A DNA stretch of 53,489 nt from Acidovorax sp. GW101-3H11 (GTDB taxonomy: Bacteria; Pseudomonadota; Gammaproteobacteria; Burkholderiales; Burkholderiaceae_C), in the NCBI RefSeq assembly GCF_001633105.1, contig NZ_LUKZ01000023.1, forward strand, positions 59,383 to 112,871. Reading direction: 5' to 3'. Position 1 is the stretch's first letter. Each line of letters opens with the position of its first letter. Below, piece by piece: positions 16,604 through 25,168 of this stretch. A program made the translations under genes and the position numbers. The notes beneath the pieces were generated by a model. It worked only from the letters and a program-made list of their open reading frames with translations. It was not told the origin of the DNA and did no database searches.

Positions 16604-17437
16604 TCTAGCTTTTCATTCTTCTGTTCGAGCTGGGGTTGTCGAAGGCTTGGCGTACTGGTTTGGAAGGCGTGCTGGGGTTGAGGGCGGGGGCCGGGGTGTG
16701 CGCCCGGCGGCGCAGTGGCTTTCTTTGCTTCGCCAAAAGAAAGTCACCAAAGAAAAGGCGACCCTGCTGTCTGCGACCCCTTCGCTGCGCTGCGGGGCAA
16801 CCTGGGGTGCTCGGTCACGGGGTGCACCGCAGAACTCACTGCGCGCCTGCGGCGCTCCGCTCGAACAACTGCGGTGAGTCAGTTCACGAAGCGCGTGTGT
16901 CCTTCGGCACACGCGCCACCCCGCGCCCTGCGCGCCCCAGGCGCATCCAGAAGGGAACCCGCGAATCGGACATCCACACGGGCCATCGCTGCGCTCGGCC
17001 CCGCCTGCGCAGCGCGAGGCGCTTGCGCCCGCGAGAGGGGGCCGAGCGAAGCAAAGGCCCGCGTGGCTGTTCGGCTGTTGGATGCTCGGCTGTCCACCCC
17101 CTGCTGGCTGCGCCTGCGGCGGGGCGGTTGCGGGGTGGCACGCGCGTCGGAGCGCGCATGCCTCGTGAACTGACTCGCCGTGGTTGTCCGAGCGGTGCGC
17201 GCAGCGCAAAGCGAGTTCCACGGCGCACCCCGCAACCGCCCCGACGCAGGTTTGCCCCGTAGCGCAGCGCAGGGGTCGCAGACTGGGGGTCGCCTTTTCT
17301 TTGGTGACTTTCTTTTGGCGAAGCAAAAGAAAGTTACTCGCACGCCGGGCGACTCCCGGCCTCCGCTCTCAACCGAGGCATACAGCCAAATCAGCGAGCA
17401 AACCCCGGCTTCGACAAGCTCAGCCCGAACGGTTTGG

Positions 17438-17493
17438 CAGTACAAAAACAATAGCTTTTAGCGCTTATCAATGAGGCGCGAGCAGCCAAAGAA
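17438..17493 (-). repeat. 56-bp dispersed repeat, copy d (right flank of palindrome)
   Basis: On the minus strand it reads TTCTTTGGCTGCTCGCGC at the left and AGCTATTGTTTTTGTACTG at the right. It closely parallels copy c (TTTTGGCTGCT and CTGCTATTGTTTTTATAGTA) in inverted orientation. Confidence 0.55.
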
Positions 17494-17504
17494 CCTCGAG
17501 AAAT

Positions 17505-19001
17505 CTACTGCAACACCTGCGCCACCTTCACAGCAGGCAGATCCCCCCACCCGCCTCCGAGCGCCCGAATCAATCCCACCGTCGCCACATACTGCGCCGT
17601 CCGCACCTGCAGCTCCTGCCGCCGATTGCGCAACTCGCTGCGGCGCGCGTCCAGCAACTCCAGCTGACTCACCAAGCCATTGCGATACCGCACATCCGAC
17701 AGCTGCGTAGCCCGCCGCGCAGCCGTCACCGCCCGCCCCTGCGCCTCGGCCTGGCCGGACAACAAACGCAGCGAGGTCAGCTGATCCTCCACGTCACGAA
17801 ACGCATTGAGCACCTGCCCACGGTGGTCCGCCAGCGCAGCCTCCAGGCGTGCCTTCGCGCCCTCGATCTGGGCATCGCGCTGGCCGCCGTCAAAGATCGG
17901 CAGCGACAGCAGCGCACTCACGCCCCACGCACGCGCGGACCACTTGAACAAGTCACCCAGCTCGGGCGACGCATGCCCCGCATTGCCCGTGAGCGTGACG
18001 GCAGGGAACCACGCCTTCTGCGCCACGCCCACGCGGGCCTGCGCAGCCAGCACGGCAGCTTGCGCGGCCGACACATCGGGCCGACGCGCCAACACCGTGC
18101 CGGGCACGCCGGGGGGAATCACGGGCAGCGCGGCATCGCTATTTGCAGGCGGCAGCACAAAACCGCTGGCCACCTCGCCCGCCAGCACGGCCAGCGCGTT
18201 GGTCAGCAGGGCCTGCTGGCGCTGCAAGGCCAATGCGTCGGATTCGGTGGCCGCCACCTCGGTCAACACGCGGGCCACGTCCAGCTCGGCCACGTCGCCC
18301 GCCTGCAGGCGGCGCTGCGTGAGGCGCAGGGTGTCCTGGTACGCGGCCAGGCTCTCTTGCACCAGCACCTGCTCAGCCTGCACGGCGCGCAGTTGCAGGT
18401 ACGTTTGCGCCACATCGGCCTGCACCATCAGGCGCGTGCTCTGCAACAGGGCTTCGCGCGCGTCGGCGTCCAGGCGCGCGGCATCGCTGGTTTGCGAGAG
18501 GCGGCCGAACAGGTCAAGTTCGTACGAGGCATTGAGCCCCGCCGTACCCAGCGTGGCGGGTGCTGCGCTGCCCGTGGTGGCAGCGCCCGCCTGGCGCGTC
18601 ACACCGGCCGAGGCGCCCACTTGCACCGAGCGCGCGGCATCGGCAGAGCGCAGCAGCGTGCGCGCTTCAGCCAAGCGTGCGGCCGCCTGCTGGATGCTGG
18701 TGTTGGCCGTGCCCGCACGCAACACCAGGTCGGCCAGCACCGGGTCTTGAAAGCCCAGCCACCACTCGCCGCGCGGCTGCGCCTCGGCGGGGGCGGCCAC
18801 CGTCCAGGGGGCTGTGGGCAACGCATCGCCCCCTGCCGTGAAGCTGGCGGGCACAGGCACACCCGCATGCGGCGCCGGGGCCACGGGCTGGGTCATGCAA
18901 CCGGCCAGCACCAGGGCGGCGGCCAGGGGCGCCAGCAGGCTGCGCTTGCGCGCTGCGAGGGCTCCGTCGGTGGAGTTCTTCGTCAAAAGCAAATCGGTCA
19001 T
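17505..19001 (-). CDS. Outer-membrane factor of an RND efflux system (OprM/OprN-like lipoprotein)
   Basis: A 498-residue NodT/OprM-type channel protein that would dock on the adaptor and pump encoded upstream. A lipobox LVLAGC places the lipidated cysteine at residue 35. Two outer-membrane efflux repeats follow (TANTSIQQAAARLAEARTLL near 110, RRPDVSAAQAAVLAAQARVG near 310). The start at 19001 has GGAGAACAACC before it; the frame open to 19238 upstream lacks a signal. The gene follows the pump stop by 100 nt and completes a three-gene operon in the order adaptor, pump, channel. Confidence 0.93.
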   Translation of the reverse strand: MTDLLLTKNSTDGALAARKRSLLAPLAAALVLAGCMTQPVAPAPHAGVPVPASFTAGGDALPTAPWTVAAPAEAQPRGEWWLGFQDPVLADLVLRAGTANTSIQQAAARLAEARTLLRSADAARSVQVGASAGVTRQAGAATTGSAAPATLGTAGLNASYELDLFGRLSQTSDAARLDADAREALLQSTRLMVQADVAQTYLQLRAVQAEQVLVQESLAAYQDTLRLTQRRLQAGDVAELDVARVLTEVAATESDALALQRQQALLTNALAVLAGEVASGFVLPPANSDAALPVIPPGVPGTVLARRPDVSAAQAAVLAAQARVGVAQKAWFPAVTLTGNAGHASPELGDLFKWSARAWGVSALLSLPIFDGGQRDAQIEGAKARLEAALADHRGQVLNAFRDVEDQLTSLRLLSGQAEAQGRAVTAARRATQLSDVRYRNGLVSQLELLDARRSELRNRRQELQVRTAQYVATVGLIRALGGGWGDLPAVKVAQVLQ

Positions 19002-19101
19002 GGTTGTTCTCCTGCCCCAGCCTTTACGCCCGCTGCATTCGGCAGCGCGGAGTGCTTGGCGGGGGCCATAAAGATGTTTGTTGTCACCATGGTCAGAAGC
19101 A

Positions 19102-22100
19102 TCACTCGTGCTCCTTGCGCGGCGCGGCCAGCACGGGGTGGGCCGTGCCACCGGTGCCCGGGGCGTGCGAGATGGGCGCCACATGCGCGCCATGCTCCAC
19201 CAGCGGGCGGTTGCCGGCCAGCTTGCGCAGCAGCACATAGAACACCGGCGTGAGGAACAGGCCGAAGGCCGTCACCCCGATCATCCCGGCGAACACCGCC
19301 ACGCCCATGGCGCTGCGCATTTCGGCGCCCGCGCCGGTGGACAGCACCAGGGGCAGCACACCCATCACGAAGGCCAGCGAGGTCATCAGGATGGGGCGCA
19401 GTCGCAGGCGGCTGGCCTCGATGGCGGCCTGTACGGGGGTGCGCCCGGCAAACTCCAGCTCACGCGCAAACTCCACGATCAGGATCGCGTTCTTGGCCGA
19501 CAGCCCCACCAGCACGATGAGCCCGATCTGCGTGAACACGTTGTTGTCGCCCTTGGTGAGCCACACGCCCGTCATCGCGGCCAGGATGCCCATGGGCACG
19601 ATCAGGATGATGGCAATCGGCAGCGTCAGGCTTTCGTACTGCGCGGCCAGCACCAGAAACACCAGCAGGATGGCCAGCGGGAACACCAGCACGGCAGAGT
19701 TGCCCGCCAGGATTTCCTGGTAGGTCAGCTCGGTCCATTCAAACGTGATGCCCTGGGGCAGCGTCTCCTTGGCGATGCGCTCGATGGCCGCCTGGGCCTG
19801 GCCCGATGAATAGCCAGGCGCGGGGCCGCCGTTCACGTCGGCCGCCAGGTAGCCGTTGTAGCGCATGGCGCGCTCGGGGCCGAAGCTGGGCTCCATCTTC
19901 ATCAACGCCGACAGGGGCACCATCTCGCCGGTGGCGGAGCGCACCTTCAGCAGGCCCACATCTTCAGCCCGCGCCCGGTAGGCCGCATCGGCCTGCACGC
20001 GCACGCTGTAGGTGCGGCCAAACTGGTTGAAGTCGTTGGCGTAGAGGCTGCCCAGGTAGATCTGCAGCGTGTCGAAGATGTCCGTCACCGGCACGCCCAG
20101 CTGGCGCGCCTTGGTGCGGTCGATGTTGGCGTACAGCTGCGGCACGTTGACCTGCCAACTCGTGAACAGCCCCGCCAGCTCGGGCGTCTGGTAGGCCTTG
20201 CCCATGAAGGCCTTCACGGCGTTGTCCATGGCTTCGTAGCCCAGCGAGGCGCGGTCTTCGATCTGCAGCTTGAAGCCGCCCGTGGTGCCCAGGCCCGCCA
20301 CCGGGGGCGGCGGGAACATGGCGATGAACGCGTCCTGGATGCTGCCGAACGACTGGTTCAGCTGCCCCGCCACGGCCCCGCCGCTCTGGTCGGCGCGGGT
20401 GCGCTCCGCAAAGGGCTTGAGCGTGGCGAACACGATGCCGGAGTTGGAGCTGTTGGTGAAGCCGTTGATCGACAGGCCGGGGAAGGCGATGGCGTCCTCG
20501 ACGTTGGGGTTCTCCTTCATGATCTCGCCCATGCGGCGGATCACGTTCTCGGTGCGGTCCAGCGTGGCGCCATCAGGCAGCTGCGCAAAGCCGATCAGAT
20601 ACTGCTTGTCCTGCGCGGGCACAAAGCCGCCGGGCACAATCTTGAACAGGCCCATGGTGGCACCCACGAGTGCAAGGTAGATCACGAACATCAGCGCCTT
20701 GCGGCCGATGACGCGCTTGACGCCGCCGCTGTAGGCCTCGGAGCCGCGGTGGAACAGGCGGTTGAAGCCCCTGAACAGGCCGCCGAACACTTTGTCCATG
20801 CCGCGCGTGAGCGCGTCCTTGGGCTCGTCGTGGCCCTTGAGCAGCAGCGCGCTCAGCGCGGGCGACAGGGTCAGCGAGTTGATGGCCGAGATCACCGTGG
20901 AGATCGCGATGGTCACCGCGAACTGCTTGTAGAACTGCCCCGTGAGGCCGCTGATGAAAGCCAGCGGCACGAACACGGCGACCAGCACGAGCGCGATGGC
21001 GATGATGGGGCCGGACACCTCGCGCATGGCGCGGTAGGTGGCCTCGCGCGGGGTCAGGCCCGCCTCGATGTTGCGCTCCACGTTCTCCACCACCACGATG
21101 GCGTCGTCCACCACGATGCCGATGGCCAGCACCAGGCCGAACAGGCTCAGTGCGTTGATCGAGAAACCCAGCAGGTGCAGCACGGCGAACGTACCCACCA
21201 CCGACACCGGCACCGCCAGCAGCGGGATGATGGAGGCGCGCCAGGTCTGCAGGAACAGGATCACCACCAGCACCACGAGGGCGATGGCTTCCAGCAGCGT
21301 GTGGATCACGGACTTGATCGATGCACGCACGAACTGCGTGGGGTCGTACGCAATGCGGTACTCCACGCCTTCGGGCATGTTCTTCTGGATCTCGTCCATG
21401 GTCTTGCGCACGTTCGACGAGATGTCGAGCGCGTTGGAGCCCGGGGCCTGGAACACGCCCATGCCCACGGCCGGGTCGTTGTTGAGCAGCGAACGCAGCG
21501 AGTAGTCGGCCGCGCCCAGCTCCAGGCGGGCGATGTCGCGCAGGCGCGTCACGGCCCCGTCGGCACCGGTCTTGACGATGATGTCGCCGAACTCTTCTTC
21601 GGTCTGCAGGCGGCCCTGCGCGTTGATGGACAGCTGCAGGTCCACGCCGGGCAGGCCGGGCGATGCCCCCACCACGCCGGCGGCGGCCTGCACGTTCTGG
21701 CCACGGATGGCCGACACCACGTCGCTGGCCGACAGGCCGCGCTGCGCCACCTTTTGCGGGTCGAGCCACACGCGCATGGAGTAGTCGCCACCGCCGAAGA
21801 TCTGCACCTGGCCCACACCCTGGATGCGCGCGAGGCGGTCCTTCACGTTGAGCACGGCGTAGTTGCGCAGGTAGTCGATGTCGTAGCGGTTGTTGGGCGA
21901 GACCAGGTGGACCACCATGGTCAGGTCCGGCGCGCTCTTGACGGTGGTGACGCCCAGGCGGCGCACTTCCTCGGGCAGCCGGGGCTCGGCCTGCGAGACG
22001 CGGTTTTGCACCAGCTGCTGGGCCTTGTCGGGGTCGGTGCCGAGCGCAAACGTCACCGTGAGCGTCATCACGCCGTCGGTGGTGGCCTGGCTGCCCATGT

Positions 22101-22335
22101 AGAGCATGCCTTCCACGCCGTTGATGGATTCCTCCAGCGGCGTGGCCACGGTCTCTGCGATCACCTTGGGGTTGGCACCCGGGTACTGTGCGCGCACCAC
22201 CACGGAAGGCGGCGCGACTTCAGGGTATTCGGAGATGGGCAGACCGCGCAATGCGATGAGCCCCCCGAGGAAGATGAGCACCGACAGCACCCCGGCAAAG
22301 ATGGGGCGGTCGATGAAAAAGCGGGACAGGTTCAT
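19102..22335 (-). CDS. RND multidrug efflux permease (MexF-like)
   Basis: A 1077-residue inner-membrane pump powered by proton import. It begins MNLSRFFIDRPIFAGVLS and contains the proton-relay pair in GIVVDDAIVVVENVERN (the two aspartates of TM4). Large periplasmic loops and twelve transmembrane helices are expected, and its length is that of MexF/AcrB. Sequence blocks such as ISEYPEVAPPSVVVRAQYPG and FLQTWRASIIPL match the MexF branch, whose members export chloramphenicol, quinolones and trimethoprim; the actual substrates here are unknown. The start at 22335 is the canonical one; upstream frame excluded. It lies 28 nt after the adaptor stop. Confidence 0.95.
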   Translation of the reverse strand: MNLSRFFIDRPIFAGVLSVLIFLGGLIALRGLPISEYPEVAPPSVVVRAQYPGANPKVIAETVATPLEESINGVEGMLYMGSQATTDGVMTLTVTFALGTDPDKAQQLVQNRVSQAEPRLPEEVRRLGVTTVKSAPDLTMVVHLVSPNNRYDIDYLRNYAVLNVKDRLARIQGVGQVQIFGGGDYSMRVWLDPQKVAQRGLSASDVVSAIRGQNVQAAAGVVGASPGLPGVDLQLSINAQGRLQTEEEFGDIIVKTGADGAVTRLRDIARLELGAADYSLRSLLNNDPAVGMGVFQAPGSNALDISSNVRKTMDEIQKNMPEGVEYRIAYDPTQFVRASIKSVIHTLLEAIALVVLVVILFLQTWRASIIPLLAVPVSVVGTFAVLHLLGFSINALSLFGLVLAIGIVVDDAIVVVENVERNIEAGLTPREATYRAMREVSGPIIAIALVLVAVFVPLAFISGLTGQFYKQFAVTIAISTVISAINSLTLSPALSALLLKGHDEPKDALTRGMDKVFGGLFRGFNRLFHRGSEAYSGGVKRVIGRKALMFVIYLALVGATMGLFKIVPGGFVPAQDKQYLIGFAQLPDGATLDRTENVIRRMGEIMKENPNVEDAIAFPGLSINGFTNSSNSGIVFATLKPFAERTRADQSGGAVAGQLNQSFGSIQDAFIAMFPPPPVAGLGTTGGFKLQIEDRASLGYEAMDNAVKAFMGKAYQTPELAGLFTSWQVNVPQLYANIDRTKARQLGVPVTDIFDTLQIYLGSLYANDFNQFGRTYSVRVQADAAYRARAEDVGLLKVRSATGEMVPLSALMKMEPSFGPERAMRYNGYLAADVNGGPAPGYSSGQAQAAIERIAKETLPQGITFEWTELTYQEILAGNSAVLVFPLAILLVFLVLAAQYESLTLPIAIILIVPMGILAAMTGVWLTKGDNNVFTQIGLIVLVGLSAKNAILIVEFARELEFAGRTPVQAAIEASRLRLRPILMTSLAFVMGVLPLVLSTGAGAEMRSAMGVAVFAGMIGVTAFGLFLTPVFYVLLRKLAGNRPLVEHGAHVAPISHAPGTGGTAHPVLAAPRKEHE

Positions 22336-22363
22336 GGATGCAAATTCCTGGTGTCCAGCGCGC

Positions 22364-23623
22364 TCAGGCGGCTGGCGACTTGGCGGCGTTCTTGGCTTCC
22401 TTGCGATCACCCGCAATCTCAGCCTTGGCGGTCATGGGCACGGGCTGCGGCGCCACCACGGCACCGGGGCGCACGCGCTGCAGGCCGTTGACGACGATGT
22501 TCTCGCCCGCCTTCAGGCCCGAGGTGACCACGCGCAGGCCGTCAATCGGCGCGCCTAGCGTGACTTCGCGGTACTCGGCCTTGTTGCCCTCTCCCACCAC
22601 CATCACGAACTTCTTGTTCTGGTCGGTGCCCACGGCACGCTCGTTGATCAGCAGGGCCTGCGTGTTGCGCGCCTGGCCCATGCGGACGCGGGCGAACTGG
22701 CCGGGGATGAGTGCACCGTCTTCGTTGTCGAACACGGCACGCACGCGCACCGTGCCACTCTTGGCATCGACCTGGTTGTCGATGAGTTGCAGGCGCCCGG
22801 CGTACGGCGTGCCACCCGTGGTGCCGGTGCCCATCTGCACGGGGATGCGCTCGATGAGCTGGCGGGCGCTCTGGCCTTTGGAGCCGCTTTGCAGGTCTGC
22901 CAGCGCCTTCACCACGATCTGCTCGTCGGTGTCAAAGCTCGCGTAGATGGGGCTGACCGACACCAGCGTAGTCAGCACAGGGGCACCCGCACCGGCCGCC
23001 ACCAGGTTGCCCACGGTGACTTCAATGCGGCCCACACGGCCCGCCACCGGGGCGCGCACCTGGGTGTACGAGAGGTTCAGCTTCGCTGTTTGCAGCGCGG
23101 CCTGGGCGGCACGCAGGTTGGCATCGGCCTCGCGCTGGGCGTTCAGGCGCTCGTCGTGCTCGCGCTGGGCAATGGCCTTTTCTTCGAGCAGGCGCGTGGC
23201 GCGCTCCAGTTCGCTGCGGGTGTACGACACACGGGCCTGCGCGGCGACCACCTGGGCCTCGGCGCGGTCCACCTCGGCGGCGTAGGGGGCGGGGTCCACG
23301 GTCACCAGCAGGTCGCCCTGCTTGACCAGCGAGCCTTCGCGGAAGTGCACGGCCTGCACGGCGCCCGAGACGCGGGGACGCACATCCACGCGCTGCACGG
23401 CTTCGAGGCGGCCAGAGAACTCGTCCCACAGGGCGATGTCTTTTTGCACCACGGCGGCCACTGACACGGGCATGGCAGGCGGGGTGGCGCCTTCGCCGTT
23501 GGCCTGGGCCGCAGGCGATTGGAAAACAAGGATCAAAGCGGCCACGGCAGCCGTCACGGCGGTGGCGATGGTGGCCAGGCCCAGGGGGCGGTTCTTGAAA
23601 AGCGGGTTGGAGTTCATGGTCAT
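22364..23623 (-). CDS. RND efflux periplasmic adaptor (MexE-like)
   Basis: A 419-residue membrane-fusion protein linking pump and channel. An amino-terminal hydrophobic segment (ATAVTAAVAALILVF) anchors or exports it. A lipoyl half-motif follows (VDVRPRVSGAVQAVHF), then an alpha-helical hairpin of about 60 residues with heptad-like Ala/Gln/Leu (about 115-175), the second lipoyl half (VRAPVAGRVGRIEVTVG) and beta-barrel (GQFARVRMG). The carboxyl end is Ala/Lys-rich. The start is ATGACCATG at 23623 or 23617; neither has a strong Shine-Dalgarno sequence. A TTG start at 23716 would add sequence without signal features and is rejected. A 190-nt structured leader with a 23-codon ORF lies upstream. 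Confidence 0.93.
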   Translation of the reverse strand: MTMNSNPLFKNRPLGLATIATAVTAAVAALILVFQSPAAQANGEGATPPAMPVSVAAVVQKDIALWDEFSGRLEAVQRVDVRPRVSGAVQAVHFREGSLVKQGDLLVTVDPAPYAAEVDRAEAQVVAAQARVSYTRSELERATRLLEEKAIAQREHDERLNAQREADANLRAAQAALQTAKLNLSYTQVRAPVAGRVGRIEVTVGNLVAAGAGAPVLTTLVSVSPIYASFDTDEQIVVKALADLQSGSKGQSARQLIERIPVQMGTGTTGGTPYAGRLQLIDNQVDAKSGTVRVRAVFDNEDGALIPGQFARVRMGQARNTQALLINERAVGTDQNKKFVMVVGEGNKAEYREVTLGAPIDGLRVVTSGLKAGENIVVNGLQRVRPGAVVAPQPVPMTAKAEIAGDRKEAKNAAKSPAA

Positions 23624-23729
23624 TTCAATCAAACGTAGAGGCCGCCTTGGCGGGCAGGCCGATGAAGGTGTTTTTGCTGCCAGACTGCGACCCCACAGCG
23701 GGGTGACAGACGCCAAGGCAACGGGCGGT

Positions 23730-23776
23730 GGGGCAGTCTCGGCATTGACACAGTGAAAGAGTCAAGCCCCTGCCCC
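23730..23776 (-). promoter_or_regulatory. Stem-loop in the efflux leader
   Basis: On the transcribed strand GGGGCAG pairs with CTGCCCC over the full span. An inner TTGAC/GTCAA stem adds to it. It lies 36 nt after the stop of the short leader ORF and about 107 nt before the adaptor start. No U-tract follows, so anti-terminator or translational control is as likely as attenuation. Confidence 0.4.
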
Positions 23777-23811
23777 GACGCCGCCAGCGGGTGCGCGCCA
23801 GTCTCGGAAAG

Positions 23812-23883
23812 TCAGACGCCGTAGTGCTGCGGGTTGTGACAGCCAGAGCGGCAAGCCCCAAAGAAGCGCAAGGGGTGGTTCAT
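23812..23883 (-). CDS. Candidate 23-residue leader peptide of the efflux operon
   Basis: An ATG at 23883 with a strong ribosome-binding site (GGAGGA, 9 nt spacing) opens a 23-codon frame. The peptide begins MNHPLRFFG and ends CRSGCHNPQHYGV, so it has two cysteines and three histidines in few residues. It precedes a stem-loop and then the MexE-like adaptor, the usual arrangement of a regulatory leader peptide. Further upstream is a TTGACATCAA palindrome at 23905-23914 that could be a regulator site. I know no described family for it. Chance cannot be excluded for so short a frame, but the ribosome-binding site is among the best in the window. Confidence 0.45.
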   Translation of the reverse strand: MNHPLRFFGACRSGCHNPQHYGV

Positions 23884-23904
23884 GCTGTTATTTCCTCCAT
23901 ATCG

Positions 23905-23914
23905 TTGACATCAA
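23905..23914. promoter_or_regulatory. Short palindrome upstream of the leader ORF
   Basis: TTGACATCAA reads as TTGA-N2-TCAA on both strands, 21 nt upstream of the leader ORF start. It may be a regulator half-site pair or part of a promoter. The evidence is only the symmetry and position. Confidence 0.25.
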
Positions 23915-24107
23915 TGACTCCTGCCCGCCGTCCTGCCCCTCACGGGCACGGCGTGCAGAAAACGCGGGCAAAGCTTCCCCCTCCGGCACGGCAAGCCGGA
24001 AAAATCAGCGTTGAAAACCAGGGGGTTGGTAAAGGGGCCGCAGGATCAAACCTCAACCTGCGTTGAGGTCATCCACGTTCAGCGGCCCCAGGGGTTTGAG
24101 CCCATGT

Positions 24108-24977
24108 TCAGGAAGGCACCGGACATCGGGTGGCTTCAAAGAACTGGCGGAACTGCTGTTGCGCACCGGCAGCACAAGGGCATTCGTGCTCCCCGGTCTG
24201 CAGCAGGGCATCGGGCCACTGCGGGTTCTTGGAGAACACGTGGCGGGTGACCGGCAGGCCGGCGGCCTCCAGCCGGGCCGCGTAGGCCAGCGCCTCGTCA
24301 TGCATGGGGTCGGTGTCGCCCACCAGGATCAGCGTGGGTGGCAACCCCGCCAGGCGCTGTGCACCGGCAGGCACGGCATAGGGGTGCTCGGCATCGCGCG
24401 GGCAGCGCAGAAAGTTGCGCCAGCCTTCGGTCCACTTGCAGCCCGTGGAGTCGCCCGTGGCCTCGCGCAGCGACGCGGTGCCCACACAGGGGTCCAGCAT
24501 GGGTGACAGCAGAATCTGCCCGGCCAGCGGCGGGTGCGACTGGTCGCGCGCCATCAGGCTCACGGCGGCGGCCAGGTTGCCCCCCGCTTCTTCGCCCGCC
24601 AGATAGACCAGAGCGCCCTGCCCACCGAGCTTGGTGCGGTTGCGGTGCACCCACTTGAGCACGTCGTACCCCGTGTCCACGGGTTGCGGAAACGGGGTGA
24701 GCGGATAGGCCACCGACACCACCACCGCCCCTGCGCCTTCCAGCAACGACGCCACGGTGTAGCCGTTGTCCAGATCACCCGAGGTGAAGGCGCCACCATG
24801 AAAATGCACGACCACGGGGGACGCTTGTCCCGCCTTCTTGCGGCCATACATGCGCACGGCCACGTCCTGCCCCTTGCCCACCTCAATGGTGGAATCGGTG
24901 CAAACGGACGCTGCGGCCTTGGAGGCGGCAGAGGGCTGCGGTGTGGAGGATGGCGAAGAAGGGCGGTCGGGCTGCAT
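24108..24977 (-). CDS. Alpha/beta-hydrolase homologue lacking the catalytic serine
   Basis: A 289-residue protein of the hormone-sensitive-lipase type. The oxyanion loop HFHGGAFTSGD is present (about 59-68). The acid-region VGDTDPMHDEAL and a histidine near the end (TGEHECPC) are also present. At the nucleophile elbow, where relatives have GDSAGGN, this protein has GEEAGGN (about 128-134), so serine is replaced by glutamate. It may have lost esterase activity or do something else. The start at 24977 is preferred over a GTG at 25067 because the extra residues are unstructured; no strong ribosome-binding site is visible. It is divergent from the LysR gene at 25169. Confidence 0.8.
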   Translation of the reverse strand: MQPDRPSSPSSTPQPSAASKAAASVCTDSTIEVGKGQDVAVRMYGRKKAGQASPVVVHFHGGAFTSGDLDNGYTVASLLEGAGAVVVSVAYPLTPFPQPVDTGYDVLKWVHRNRTKLGGQGALVYLAGEEAGGNLAAAVSLMARDQSHPPLAGQILLSPMLDPCVGTASLREATGDSTGCKWTEGWRNFLRCPRDAEHPYAVPAGAQRLAGLPPTLILVGDTDPMHDEALAYAARLEAAGLPVTRHVFSKNPQWPDALLQTGEHECPCAAGAQQQFRQFFEATRCPVPS

Positions 24978-25122
24978 GGCAGGTACCCAGTCAGTAGGTG
25001 GAAGGTCGGTTGACGATGGATGAAATGTAGTGGCTTGGGCCTTTGGGATAAACAGGTCAAACACCACCGCACTGTTTCCAAAAGCTCAACAATCAAATGG
25101 CAATGCCCGTGTGAGAATTCCT

Positions 25123-25144
25123 CAGCACCCACTGGTGGGTGCTG
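25123..25144. promoter_or_regulatory. Perfect 22-bp palindrome before the LysR gene
   Basis: CAGCACCCAC-TG-GTGGGTGCTG is symmetrical over 22 bp, 24 nt upstream of the LysR start and between the divergent hydrolase and LysR genes. It could be an operator or an RNA hairpin in the 5' leader. Confidence 0.45.
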
Positions 25145-25168
25145 CAGTTTCAGATTCAAGGAGAAGCC

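Larger units (their letters stand above)
16539..17501. repeat. Composite quasi-palindrome of nested inverted repeats
   Basis: This stretch of about 960 bp reads similarly from both ends around a centre near 17020. From outside in, each arm holds a copy of the 56-bp repeat (c and d), a GTTCGGGCTGAGCTTGTCGAAG-like unit (about 16623-16650 and 17404-17432), a G-rich spacer, a 41-bp block identical in the two arms (16724-16764 against 17287-17327), then a 240-bp GC-rich arm that meets at CTCGGCCCC/GGGGGCCGAG. Several frames are open on both strands because of the symmetry and composition. They lack ribosome-binding sites and protein features, so I treat the whole as repeat DNA with no gene. Confidence 0.8.

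Noticed and set aside
16613..17326. 237-codon minus-strand and 208-codon plus-strand frames in the palindrome
   Set aside because: Both arise from the inverted-repeat DNA, mirror one another, and have no ribosome-binding site or protein family.
22364..23716. TTG start at 23716 for the efflux adaptor
   Set aside because: The additional 31 residues carry no export signal and precede the normal family start.
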